A DNA stretch of 64,000 bases from Adiantum capillus-veneris. Lineage: Eukaryota; Streptophyta; Polypodiopsida; Polypodiales; Pteridaceae. Within the stretch, counting starts at the first letter, position 1, and every line of letters begins with the position of its first letter. The stretch lies in NCBI GenBank assembly GCA_014529385.2, contig CM043956.1, forward strand, positions 61,514,120 through 61,578,119. Direction: 5' to 3'. This document shows positions 11,476 through 23,021 of the stretch, piece after piece. A model generated the notes under the pieces. It was not told the DNA's origin and ran no database searches. It worked only from the letters and a program-made list of their open reading frames with translations. The position numbers and the translations under genes are program-made.

Positions 11476-12165
11476 TAGGGGCGAGGGGTGAGGGGAGGGT
11501 AGGGGCAAGAGGGGAAGGGTGGGTAGGGGCGATGGGTGAGGGGAGGGTAGGGGCGAGGGCTTAAGGGGGTGGGAGCCAATTGGATTGGGTAGAAGCCAAT
11601 GGGAGAGGGTAGGGACCAACTCGAGAGGGTAGGGACCGATTGGATTGGGTAGGGGCCGATTGGAGAGGGTAGGGACCAATTCGAGAGGGTAGGGACCGAT
11701 TGGATTGGGTAGGGGCCGATTGGAGAGGGTAGGGGCGAGGGGATTGGGATTGGGTATGGACCAATTGGAGAGGGTAGGGGCGATAGGGACCAACTCGAGG
11801 GGGTAGGGACCGATTGGATTGGGTAGGGGCCGATTGGAGAGGGTAGGGGCCGATTCGAGAGGGTAGGGACCGATTGGATTGGGTAGGGGCCGATTGGAGA
11901 GGGTAGGGGCGAGGGTATTGGGATTGGGTATGGACCAATTGGAGAGGGTAGGGGCGAGGGGGATTGGGTAGGGGCCAATTGGAGGTGGATTGGGAAAGGA
12001 CGAGAGAGGAAGGGTAGGGTGAATGAAGGTTGGGTAGGGGCGAGTGGGCAAGGGGGAGGGACTTAGGGCAAGGGCGAGGGTAGTGATGGGGACTAGGTGA
12101 GGGGGAGAGTAGGGTGAGGGCGAGGGGGAGAGGGGGAGGGAGGGTGAGGGACAGAGGGTAGATAG
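11283..12165 (-). repeat. G-rich minisatellite replacing the pol region
   Basis: On the plus strand, GGGTAGGG-type units alternate with GATTGGATT or GATTGGAGA, giving a period near 40 bp across 11570-11990, with more irregular G-rich repeats on either side. A run of about 28 G lies near 11449-11475. All three minus-strand frames stay open as Pro/Leu/Ser-rich repeats, so the open frames reflect composition. The G-runs could form quadruplexes on the plus strand. Confidence 0.8.
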
Positions 12166-12317
12166 TGGCAAACAAAGAGCACCCAGCTATCAGGAGCAAT
12201 ACAACTATCAAGATCTTGGAATTCATCTTGCAGGACGGGCTCTGAGAAGGGAGTTTGCTAGACACAGAGGAGAGATTTCTTCTGGTCAAAGAAGCAGACA
12301 CCAAAAGGGTTGATGTT

Positions 12318-13724
12318 TTAGGGGGGGGTGAACTCCTGTAGAGGAGGTTTCTTACTGCTGCTATGCTTCTTCATAGGCTCAGGTGGCACATTAGATTTAG
12401 TTACTGTGGAATCATTTGAAGAGGGTGTTCTTTCAAGTGAAGAGTGAATAGAGACTCCATAACAAGGCATAGATTTTGTGGCCTCCAACCACTCGAGCAG
12501 ATCTTCATCTGACCCTTCAGGTGTAATAGGCTGTTCTTGTTTAGGTTTGGTTTCCATTGACAAAGAAACTTGCTGCACCACGGGATCCATACCACCTTCT
12601 AAGAGAATGGGTTGCATCAAGGAGCCAGAATTATGTATCCACATGGCATCGTTTCCCCAGTCGTGAAGTGCTTTCGTATGTCGCAACCATGGCCTACCAA
12701 TCAGCAAGGGATAACTTCCCTCTACCTGGGGAAGATTAACTACCACAAAATCCAAGTTGAAAGTGAAATCTTGTACCTTCAGAGGCACCTTGTCAACTAT
12801 GCCCACTGGGTAGACTGTTCTCTGATCGGCCAATGTAACAGTGAAAGGAGCAGGTCGGGTAGGCTTTAGACCTAAGGCCATCATAGTGAATTCGGGCATC
12901 AAATTGATTCCAGATCCACCATCAACGATGACGCCGGATAGCTGGTGCCCAAGAATAGATACAGTGAGACGAGGACTTTTATAATCGGTGAGGGGAGAAG
13001 ATGGATAGGAAATCAAATAAGACTCTGAGGGCTGTACAGGGAGGTGCCCGCCACTAGGCCCAGCCCCTGGGTACAGAGACTGAATGACTGACAGGGTGTC
13101 ACTTCTAAGTGTGGCGTCGAGCCTTAGCATATCGTATAGTGACACCTGCTGAAAAGTATTTTTCAAGATGGCTTCTGCTGTGGGCTTGGCGCCTTCGAAC
13201 TGGGCTCCCTTTGGGGCCTTAATCTGTTCCAAGTCAGCCACTGCTTCCAAGAAGGCTCCATCGATGTCAGATAACAGGGAAGTTGGTTTGCTCTGAGCAA
13301 TTTTGAAGGACTCATCCTTTGGGTCAAATAGACCAGCTTGAGGAAGTGAGGACTGGTGAGGTGGACCTGTGGGCAGACTGAGACCAAGAGCTGCTCTTTG
13401 TGCCCGAGTAAGGACACCAGCAGGCTCCTCCTCTTGCAGTGGCTTAACCACATGAGTAGCAGGTGATGGTTGAGGCACGGTGTTCACAGTAATCAAGTTT
13501 ATCTTCGGGAAGGTGAATTCTTGCTGGTTCTGAGTCGAGCTTGAAGACGTGGATGCCCTTTGTGTGGGACAATCCTTACTGTAGTGATCTTTTGAATCAG
13601 GGCAATGACGACAAGGAGGGGACCCCTCAGGTAAAGGGCACTTGCTCTGATAATGCCCATATTCTCCGCATCTGTAGCAGAGTATGGGCCGATTGGAAGG
13701 ACAAAACGGGGGACGAGGTGGTTG
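12318..13724 (-). pseudogene. Nucleocapsid-protease frame of the gag-pro element
   Basis: Reading leftward from a TAG at 13727, the frame first encodes two zinc knuckles (CYRCGEYGHYQSKC and CRHCPDSKDHYSKDC). It then encodes an aspartic protease domain with VDGGSGINLM as the catalytic loop and LLIGRPWL as the typical C-terminal motif. The DGG form of the D-[S/T]-G triad is common in plant Gypsy proteases. No ATG lies near the start, and the upstream TAG separates it from gag, so the polyprotein is broken or needs readthrough. The frame ends at 12318 without an RT domain. Confidence 0.7.
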
Positions 13725-13928
13725 CTACATGGAGTTGGAGGCTGAAGTGTAGAAGATCTGAGGGGTTGAGGTGGCATTAGCATTATAAAAACTTTGAGTC
13801 GGGAAAGTACTTGACATACCTTGGACAGCAGGGGTATTGAGCAAAGGTGGCATGTAGTTGGAATGGTTGTAGTGGGAAACCATGTTGGATGCTGGTGCTA
13901 ACCCCTGTTGGAGAGTAGGACCAAGAAT

Positions 13929-14816
13929 TCACTGTATTTTGTGCAATCCCTTTATATAGTAGCAATCCTTATCTTCATGACCCGATTTTTCGCAGAAATG
14001 GCAATAAGAGCGAAGGGGACAGTCCTGTGGAGGGTGTCCTGGAGAGCGGCATGAACTACACCATACCATAGCCTTAGTCTCCTTCTGAGACCTGAGCTCT
14101 TCTAACTCTCTTTTAAGTTGATCATAAGCCTCTTGATGTGGAGGCTTCTCCTGTCTGAGAGAGAAGGATCTCTCTTCGTGAAGGGCCCGCTGTAACTTTA
14201 GGGTTTCCAGTTCCCTTCTTAAAGAAGTCAAGGGGTCTGATGGACTGTCCACGAGTATAGGGGCAGTATCTAACTGAGGAGAATGAGTGAACTGCCTTCT
14301 TGATCCCTCTATTCTAGTAGCAGTAGCAACAAATTCCTCCAGACTGGCTTCAGGATGGAGACTTTCTCTGAGCTTTTGTTGAGAAGTCTTAGGCAGAGCC
14401 TTCTCTACCCACTTCTTCACCATGAATTCCCCTGGTTGCTGAGGCAGCTTGGCGACCAGGGACTTTGTTCTGGTCATGAGCTCTGCAAATGTCTCCTGGG
14501 GCTGGAGCAACAGGTTTGCCAACTCATCTAGAATCTTCTCTTGATAATCCCTTGGTCGGAAAGCTTCACAGAACTGCTGTCTTAACATGGTCCAAGTAGT
14601 AAAGTGGTTTTCAGCAAACTGGCTGTACCATTTATCTGCACGACCATCCAAGGTGGACGGGAAGATCACCAGGTATGCGTCTTCTCTGTTGAGGCCACGA
14701 CCTCTGCAAAGAGAGACAAACCTTCGAGCATGGTCGTCTGCATCTTCTGCGGAGAGACCTTTAAAGGTAGGGAACTTGATGTTCACCTTTGCCAGAACAC
14801 TTGTGAGCTCCTCCAT
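13929..14816 (-). CDS. Gag of the gag-pro element
   Basis: This 295-residue frame starts at ATG 14816. The middle (about residues 25-150) has the retrotransposon Gag pattern: FPSTLDGRADKWY, then TTWTMLRQQFCEAFRPRDY. A coiled, Glu/Arg-rich stretch follows. The C-terminus has two CCHC-like knuckles (CSSCRSPGHPPQDC and CHFCEKSGHEDKDC). It forms the virus-like particle in which reverse transcription takes place. It is followed by the nucleocapsid-protease frame on the same strand. Confidence 0.75.
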   Translation of the reverse strand: MEELTSVLAKVNIKFPTFKGLSAEDADDHARRFVSLCRGRGLNREDAYLVIFPSTLDGRADKWYSQFAENHFTTWTMLRQQFCEAFRPRDYQEKILDELANLLLQPQETFAELMTRTKSLVAKLPQQPGEFMVKKWVEKALPKTSQQKLRESLHPEASLEEFVATATRIEGSRRQFTHSPQLDTAPILVDSPSDPLTSLRRELETLKLQRALHEERSFSLRQEKPPHQEAYDQLKRELEELRSQKETKAMVWCSSCRSPGHPPQDCPLRSYCHFCEKSGHEDKDCYYIKGLHKIQ

Positions 14817-15399
14817 GGCCTCTTGCTCCTGAGTCTGTTGCTCCCTAGCTTGCTATAACAAAATGGGGGAGAGCCTTACCGAAGAAGGTGACCTGGAGGA
14901 TGTAGAACCGATCGAAGGAATGGAGGTAGCTGTATGAGTAGGTATGGGTGATGGGGTTAATATGCTTCTACTGGGCACCAAGGGTTGACGTCTTCTGTGG
15001 TAGTACTTCAGAGGACTCAGTAGTGCACTTTGACGCTCCAAAGACCTCCTTGTATGTGTCATGCAGTAACCGCCAACCCCACCAAGCTTTGGGCAAGAAG
15101 ACCTTCACTTGGCTGAACATTGGTCTAGACTCTACTAGACCAGGGCGAGTGACTAGACCACCTGGCTAGACCACCTGGCTGGACCAGGACGAGGAAGGAC
15201 TAGACCAGGGACGAGAAGGACTAGACCAGGACGAGTACTGGGCGGCGGACCAAGGCAAGAGAGGACCAGACCAACAAGGCGAGAGACTAGACCAGCTAGA
15301 TTAAGCTGTCAAGGGTGAAACTGGACCAGACCAACAGGCTGCACAGGCGAAGCCAAGAAACCAGATACTCAACAGAGTGAGACTTCAGTTGAGGTCCCA

Positions 15400-15412
15400 C
15401 CGTGATCGCCAA
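15400..15412 (-). promoter_or_regulatory. Possible primer-binding site of the gag-pro element
   Basis: Twelve bases inside the 5' LTR, on the minus strand, TTTTGGCGATCACGG resembles the TGGCG start of tRNA-Asp-type sites but matches only partly. A different tRNA, or drift, is possible. Confidence 0.3.
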
Positions 15413-15424
15413 AATGAGAGCACC

Positions 15425-15993
15425 TGTAGCGCGGATAATGTGTCGTGCTCTCAACAGTGTGGGTGCCCCTCAGTGCAATGTGCGTGACAATCTCACTCAA
15501 ACAAATGGAAACTCTCTCAAACAGAATGAAACACAGGAACAATGGATAACAATAGAGACACAACAGTGGACCAGAACATGTGGACTCGACTAGCTCAAAG
15601 AACCATGTACAGACTCTGGCGTGGCAGCACATTCAGCTCTAGCCCAGGACTCACAGGTACAAATGGGGTGTCGAGGCTCAGATGTGCAGGGACGGTGAAG
15701 CAGTGCTCTGTGTAAGACTCGCTCTAGACCACTACGTACAAGATAATAGAACTTCCCCAAACGACTACTGATATGTACCATCGTAAAGAGCCACCAACGG
15801 CTCATAAATGTCAGCCATGTGGTGACCTGGCCACGAGGTCCACTAGGCCACCGTCGGTCGTCGATAGGTACCCTGCCACGTGTCACTCCCAGACCAGATG
15901 TCCGTCCAGAGGGTCCGTCTAGTGTGAACCAGTCCCAGTGTAACCCACTGTCCAACTGTATGTCCTGTGAAGTGACACTGTAGCCCTGCTACA
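15425..15993 (-). repeat. 5' LTR of the gag-pro element
   Basis: This 569-bp repeat is the upstream LTR in element orientation. It differs from its partner mainly by a 13-bp duplication (CCAGAGGGTCCGT region) near 15905. Confidence 0.9.
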
Positions 15994-16162
15994 ATCTACC
16001 CCCACTTTGGCTTGGGAAGAGATTTCTGTACTAGTTAAAAAATACTGCCATAATGGATTTAATCACAATAAGATCCGAAACACCATCATACAAGCTCTCA
16101 CTCGGCATAATTGGCCTGGAATATTATTCCAAAAAGAGAGTCTCATCTCTCTCATAAGGTAG
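15994..16162 (+). pseudogene. A3 reverse transcriptase, C-terminal tail after the insertion
   Basis: Beginning with the second ATCTA copy, the plus-strand frame continues the RT from 9818 without a shift and stops at TAG 16160-16162. It matches the B1 tail (EEISVLVKKYCHNGF versus EEITTLIYKFINNGF), which shows that the RT once read through here. The stop codon lies inside the 3' hairpin. Confidence 0.7.
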
Positions 16163-16202
16163 TAGGCCCATACACAATGGGCCTACTACCGACCCATTGT
16201 GT
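16158..16202 (+). other. 3'-terminal two-state hairpin of A3
   Basis: GGTAGTAGGCCCAT (16158-16171) pairs with ATGGGCCTACTACC (16177-16190), a perfect 14-bp stem. Alternatively ACACAATGGG (16172-16181) pairs with CCCATTGTGT (16193-16202). A conserved GGTGCCTGGG segment then leads to (AC)n. Confidence 0.75.
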
Positions 16203-16222
16203 GTGGTGCCTGGGTTAGGGCG

Positions 16223-16331
<109 letters not shown>

Positions 16332-16650
16332 ATTACTGTGAATACTTTGGTTCCTTTTCCCTCCTTCGATATATCCCCCCCCCCCGTTTTCTTAGCACTC
16401 ATTAAACAACAACGGGATACTAACTCACAAAATACCCCTAATGGGCTATGGGACTATGCCCTTGCATAAATGACTCTCCTAGAATAAGGAGTGTGAGTGA
16501 AATACCGGGCTCTCATTACATCTTCTAGGTGGCCTGCACATCCTGACTTTGGATCTCCCCTTGCAAGGCTTTCTGTGCATCACTTGATGACACTATAGGG
16601 CGGCTCGCCTCTCTCATCGATCATGCTCGGGAACAAGCTGTCCAAACCTC

Positions 16651-16685
16651 TATAAATAAGGTGAGGGCGCACCTTGCCCCTCACT
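16651..16685 (+). promoter_or_regulatory. Core promoter and leader hairpin of A4
   Basis: TATAAATA (16651-16658), GTGAGGG (16661-16667) and CCCTCAC (16678-16684), followed by TTAGC, are identical to A3. Confidence 0.6.
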
Positions 16686-16751
16686 TAGCCTGTGTGTATT
16701 TTCTGTTTTTTTGACTAAAGGTGGTTTACCGCTTGCTTCACTGTTCGAGCT

Positions 16752-16778
16752 ATGGAGCTCGCTACTCAAACTACTCAG
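16752..16778 (+). CDS. ORF1 exon 1 of A4
   Basis: This nine-codon exon is identical to that of A3 and is followed by GTTTTC. The intron behind it is interrupted by the large insertion at 17227, and no exon 2 remains in this copy. Confidence 0.45.
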
Positions 16779-17226
16779 GTTTTCTTCTAGGCTTTTTTAC
16801 CTCACGCCTGTGTTGAAAAAATCTTTGTACATTGATGATTTATTGCTTCTATTAGCATAACATTTGGTTGGTACTGCTTGCATTAGCTCTCATAAAAGCG
16901 TTAAAATATATAGACAAATGATTTTTTAAATTAAATGTTCTACTTGACTGATCTTTTCGGTAGAACTCTGCTTGACTGGTTTTTTTCGACAGACATTCAC
17001 TGTGCCTCTTAGATATTGAAGCAAGGAATTTTACTATACCAATGGGGATAAACACCTAAGGGAGTGATGTTAGCTGTACAAATGGCCATATTGGGTTTTT
17101 TCTGCCGCTTTAGGACCTTACCTAGGTTTTTTTGTGGAAAGGTACCTGGGCATGAGTTTTTGGTTATGGATTTTGTGGTAAGGTACATGTTATGGATTAT
17201 GGCATATGGTTGGCTTCAATTGGGAG

Positions 17227-17285
17227 TCTTACCATACATCGAGCGAACTTTACCAAGCAAATAGAAAAATCGAGCGAGACTGTGT
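17227..17285 (+). repeat. Left terminal inverted repeat
   Basis: It contains CGAGCGAACTTTACCAAGCAA and a second CGAGCGAGAC. Its partner is the reverse complement of 41816-41876. Confidence 0.45.
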
Positions 17286-20171
<2,886 letters not shown>

Positions 20172-20500
20172 CTATGCTTGGGCCTTCGCAGATTGCTTCT
20201 CCTTGGACTTCTGGATCTTCAGAACCTTCTTCACAATCTTCTGCTCTTCGACTAGAAAAGCCCAGATAATTCTCGCACGGATGGCACTTCCTGACAAAGC
20301 ACCACCGAATGCACGATTGATCGTCTTCTTCCTTTTACTCAAACGAGTGTTTTGATATTCGGCAGGTCGTAGAAGTGGAGTCCCCTGAATACGCTTTCCA
20401 GTGATTACACATTTTGGCCCCTGTCTTTGCATATTGAAACACAAGCTGTGACGGCGGTCTGGTTGGACTTGGTTGCATAGCTGTGACGGCGGCGGTACGT
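20172..20500 (-). pseudogene. RPL34: Ribosomal protein eL34 (RPL34) pseudogene fragment
   Basis: The frame 20444 to 20172 encodes the C-terminal three quarters of eL34: [19 protein letters not shown], then [20 protein letters not shown], then [20 protein letters not shown] and a Lys-rich end. The preceding [11 protein letters not shown] is in another frame, so a small indel breaks the gene. The N-terminus ([13 protein letters not shown] region) is missing or replaced. No intron interrupts the matched part. This suggests a processed copy or a fragment captured by the surrounding Mutator-like element. eL34 is a 60S ribosomal subunit protein of about 115-120 residues. Confidence 0.85.
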
Positions 20501-20532
20501 GAGGCGCTGCACCATGGCTGCCTCTGCCACTG

Positions 20533-20648
<116 letters not shown>

Positions 20649-20911
20649 AAAGTCTCAGAAAGAGTGCGCGCCGGCGCGTGCTCTTTCAGAGAGGTTTTTT
20701 TAATTTATAGAAAGCTAAGCTCTACGCGTTGTTTGTTGAAGAGTTGCGCCCTCTTGTGCTTCCTTGCGCTTCTCCAAGTTGAAGTTCCAACCTCTTGTGC
20801 CAACAACAGCTTTCTTGTACTTCCATGTGCAAACAAGGGCAATCACAAACCCAGCTAATGCACCTATGGACTTAAAATGAATGAGATCCGACAAGGTGGC
20901 CGTGAAATACT

Positions 20912-21495
20912 AACGTGTATGAAGACAGGCCGAAATATACAGGTGATCGAAACTTGACCCCGATGGTACTAATGTGTAGCTCTACTCGTTGTGGTTCTAT
21001 AGATATGCTGCACGCTCAATTCCGACACACGAGTTGGAAGAAAACTCACACCGAAGCTCGTAGGAAATTACCACACATAGAAGCCGATAGTGCGCACTCT
21101 TGGTATCTGTGCGTAGCTCTCGCCGTTGCTAACACAATGGCGGTGTCGCTTCTCCAATGGCGGCTCCGTAGCTCGCGTAGCAAGTAGATAAGACTCTCTC
21201 TCTCTCTCAGACACAATCACGACGCTCAAAAACTCACTTTGATTAATAATCTGAATCCCTAGGTTACAAAAACTTTGGCTTATATACCTCAGCCTTGGAG
21301 GTGAGAACATCTCTAACTAATTACATCAGCAAGTGAAATTACTTCGGGATTACAAGCTGGAAACTCAATTGAGTCCCGTTACTTAATGAATGGCTCAAAT
21401 CAAAATTAATGTCGGAAAGACATTTATTACAATCAATGGTTACAAAATGATGAGTGTGAGCAAAAATGTGGGTGTGATCCTCTGCTGGCTCAACA
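20912..21495 (-). repeat. 3' LTR of the large Gypsy element, outer end missing
   Basis: About 580 bp match 39008-39625 closely. The counterpart of the outer 345 bp (38665-39008) is absent, and unrelated sequence starts left of 20912. No target duplication can therefore be recognised. Confidence 0.8.
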
Positions 21496-21510
21496 CTCCC
21501 CCCCCTCCGC
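21496..21510 (-). promoter_or_regulatory. Polypurine tract
   Basis: The minus strand reads GCGGAGGGGGGGGAG directly before the LTR start TGTTGAGCC, the expected primer for plus-strand DNA synthesis. Confidence 0.85.
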
Positions 21511-21545
21511 GTTCATGTCGTCCCTGACATGACTTTTATGCTTGG

Positions 21546-23003
21546 TCAATAAAGTCCTGTCGTCTTGAGCATCTGCAAATGTGGTTCGTATCGTAGGTTG
21601 CCGATGGTCAAGGTTGGGCCGAATATTTTGCTTTCGTGGGTGCAAAAGCCGGTGTAGAAAGCTTCTTCGAATGTTTGCATGTGGAAGCTAGGCAAAAACA
21701 TAATCCTTTGGTATAGGAGGTGTAACACTTTTGGAGAAGGCTGCAATGAAAGATCGTACATCATATCAGACACCGTGTCGGCCGTCGATAGTAGACTCGA
21801 GGTCGTGGCTTTATCTGGCGCGAACACTTCAATGCAAGCTAAGAGAGTCCTGCAGATTTTCTTGAGCATCTGACATGAAAGGTCAGGAGAGCCAGTAAAG
21901 AGCTTGATGGTGCCCGTTAGGGTTTTCACCATGTAGGCTTTACCTATTCTCTCTCCTGCCTTTGGTCCTGGCATCCTGGGATAATTAAGCCAATTTGGCT
22001 TCTTTTCTGCAATCCTGCCATGCTCTTTCCAGTTTCTGACTCTTGGCACCGGGCAGAAGGTTGCATCCTCCCGGATCTCCTTTGGTGCCTCCACCAAGTA
22101 GATGAGGTAGGCTGGGTATTTGTTCAGCCAACCTTTACTCCATCTAGGTTGTGAATCTACTATCTTCTTTGATTGTTCCTCCTTTGTGATGTCGCCTTCG
22201 TAAAGAGCGACATACTCCTCCCCTTCTAGTCTCTTTTTCGTCTTTAGCACTTCAAATTTCATCAAAGGGAAAGGCAGGCTGGGTTGCATCCACTGTTCAT
22301 GGAGCACTTTTGTGTCTAGTCCCTGAAGTCTAATGGAGATTAGGAGTCTCCTCTCCCATTCCATTTCCGCCTTGGCACTCTCTTCTGCTGACTTTTGTAT
22401 TTGGTCATGGAGCCTTTGTTCTTCTTCTTCAGAGATTCTTGAAGTCGAGGCCACCTCTTGAGCTGGGGCTGGATCTTCAATTGTGGTTGCCTCTCCAGTT
22501 TCTGGTAGCTCTATGGATGCTCCACCTGATTCTTCTTGTGGTGTCTCTGTCTCTCTCCTTTGTTGCTCTTGTAGATCTTGGAGCTGTTTGCGGAGGGCCT
22601 CATTCTCTGTCCGTAGTGTTTGATTTTCTAATGTGAGCCTCTCCTCTGCGGCCAATGATCCCTCCGCAATGTGCAACCTTTGCACTTGCTCTAATCTTAG
22701 CTCTCTTTGTAAGCTTCGGACCTGGTCTTCCAAAACTGGTACGATAGCTTCCTCTTGTTCGGTTCCTGCTCTGCTAGCTCTAGGGGTAGACCTGAGTCTA
22801 GTGATTGTTCTTTCTTGGAGCTCGACTGTTTCCCTTAGCTCAATGAGCTCATCCTTAGCCGCCTCCAACTCATCCTCTATCCGCTCCCTTGCTTCCTGTG
22901 CACTTGCTACTTCTCTTGAAGCCTCGACTAGTTGGAGTATCAAACCGTCTATCTCATTTTCCGCGTCATAGAGTGATGCTTTATGACTTTCAGATTCAGA
23001 CAT
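21546..23003 (-). CDS. Extra 3' ORF 2: coiled-coil protein
   Basis: This intact frame has 485 residues from ATG 23003. Residues 1-170 are Glu/Leu/Arg-rich with heptad-like spacing, a likely long coiled coil. A Pro/Glu/Thr-rich linker follows. Residues 215-485 look globular, with conserved-looking Trp and Pro (WLNKYPAYLIYLVEAP, KPNWLNYPRMPGPKAG). No transmembrane segment or signal peptide is seen, so it does not look like an envelope protein. The start is 18 bases after the stop of the upstream extra ORF, and both lie between integrase and the PPT. Function unknown. Confidence 0.7.
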   Translation of the reverse strand: MSESESHKASLYDAENEIDGLILQLVEASREVASAQEARERIEDELEAAKDELIELRETVELQERTITRLRSTPRASRAGTEQEEAIVPVLEDQVRSLQRELRLEQVQRLHIAEGSLAAEERLTLENQTLRTENEALRKQLQDLQEQQRRETETPQEESGGASIELPETGEATTIEDPAPAQEVASTSRISEEEEQRLHDQIQKSAEESAKAEMEWERRLLISIRLQGLDTKVLHEQWMQPSLPFPLMKFEVLKTKKRLEGEEYVALYEGDITKEEQSKKIVDSQPRWSKGWLNKYPAYLIYLVEAPKEIREDATFCPVPRVRNWKEHGRIAEKKPNWLNYPRMPGPKAGERIGKAYMVKTLTGTIKLFTGSPDLSCQMLKKICRTLLACIEVFAPDKATTSSLLSTADTVSDMMYDLSLQPSPKVLHLLYQRIMFLPSFHMQTFEEAFYTGFCTHESKIFGPTLTIGNLRYEPHLQMLKTTGLY

Positions 23004-23021
23004 AGCATTCTCTAAATTTCT

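Larger units (their letters stand above)
9819..15993 (-). mobile_element. Non-autonomous LTR retrotransposon (gag-protease only)
   Basis: Two direct repeats of 556 and 569 bp bound the element. They begin TGTAGCGCGG and end CCCTGCTACA, and are flanked by a perfect ATCTA duplication (9814-9818 and 15994-15998). The coding strand is minus: LTR, leader, gag, zinc knuckles, protease, G-rich minisatellite, unknown 0.9 kb, LTR. No RT, RNase H or integrase frame is present in the 5.0-kb interior. It therefore resembles gag-only or gag-pro non-autonomous elements that depend on a partner. The gag and protease are Ty3/Gypsy-like. LTR identity is high apart from a 13-bp indel, so insertion is fairly recent. 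Confidence 0.88.

Noticed and set aside
11119-12304. Long Pro-rich minus-strand ORFs (350, 247 and 226 codons)
   Set aside because: All three frames are open because the G-rich minisatellite lacks stop codons; none is likely a gene.
21546-23003. Envelope-like gene, as in Athila elements
   Set aside because: No signal peptide, transmembrane segment or cleavage-site pattern; the protein looks like a coiled coil plus a globular domain.
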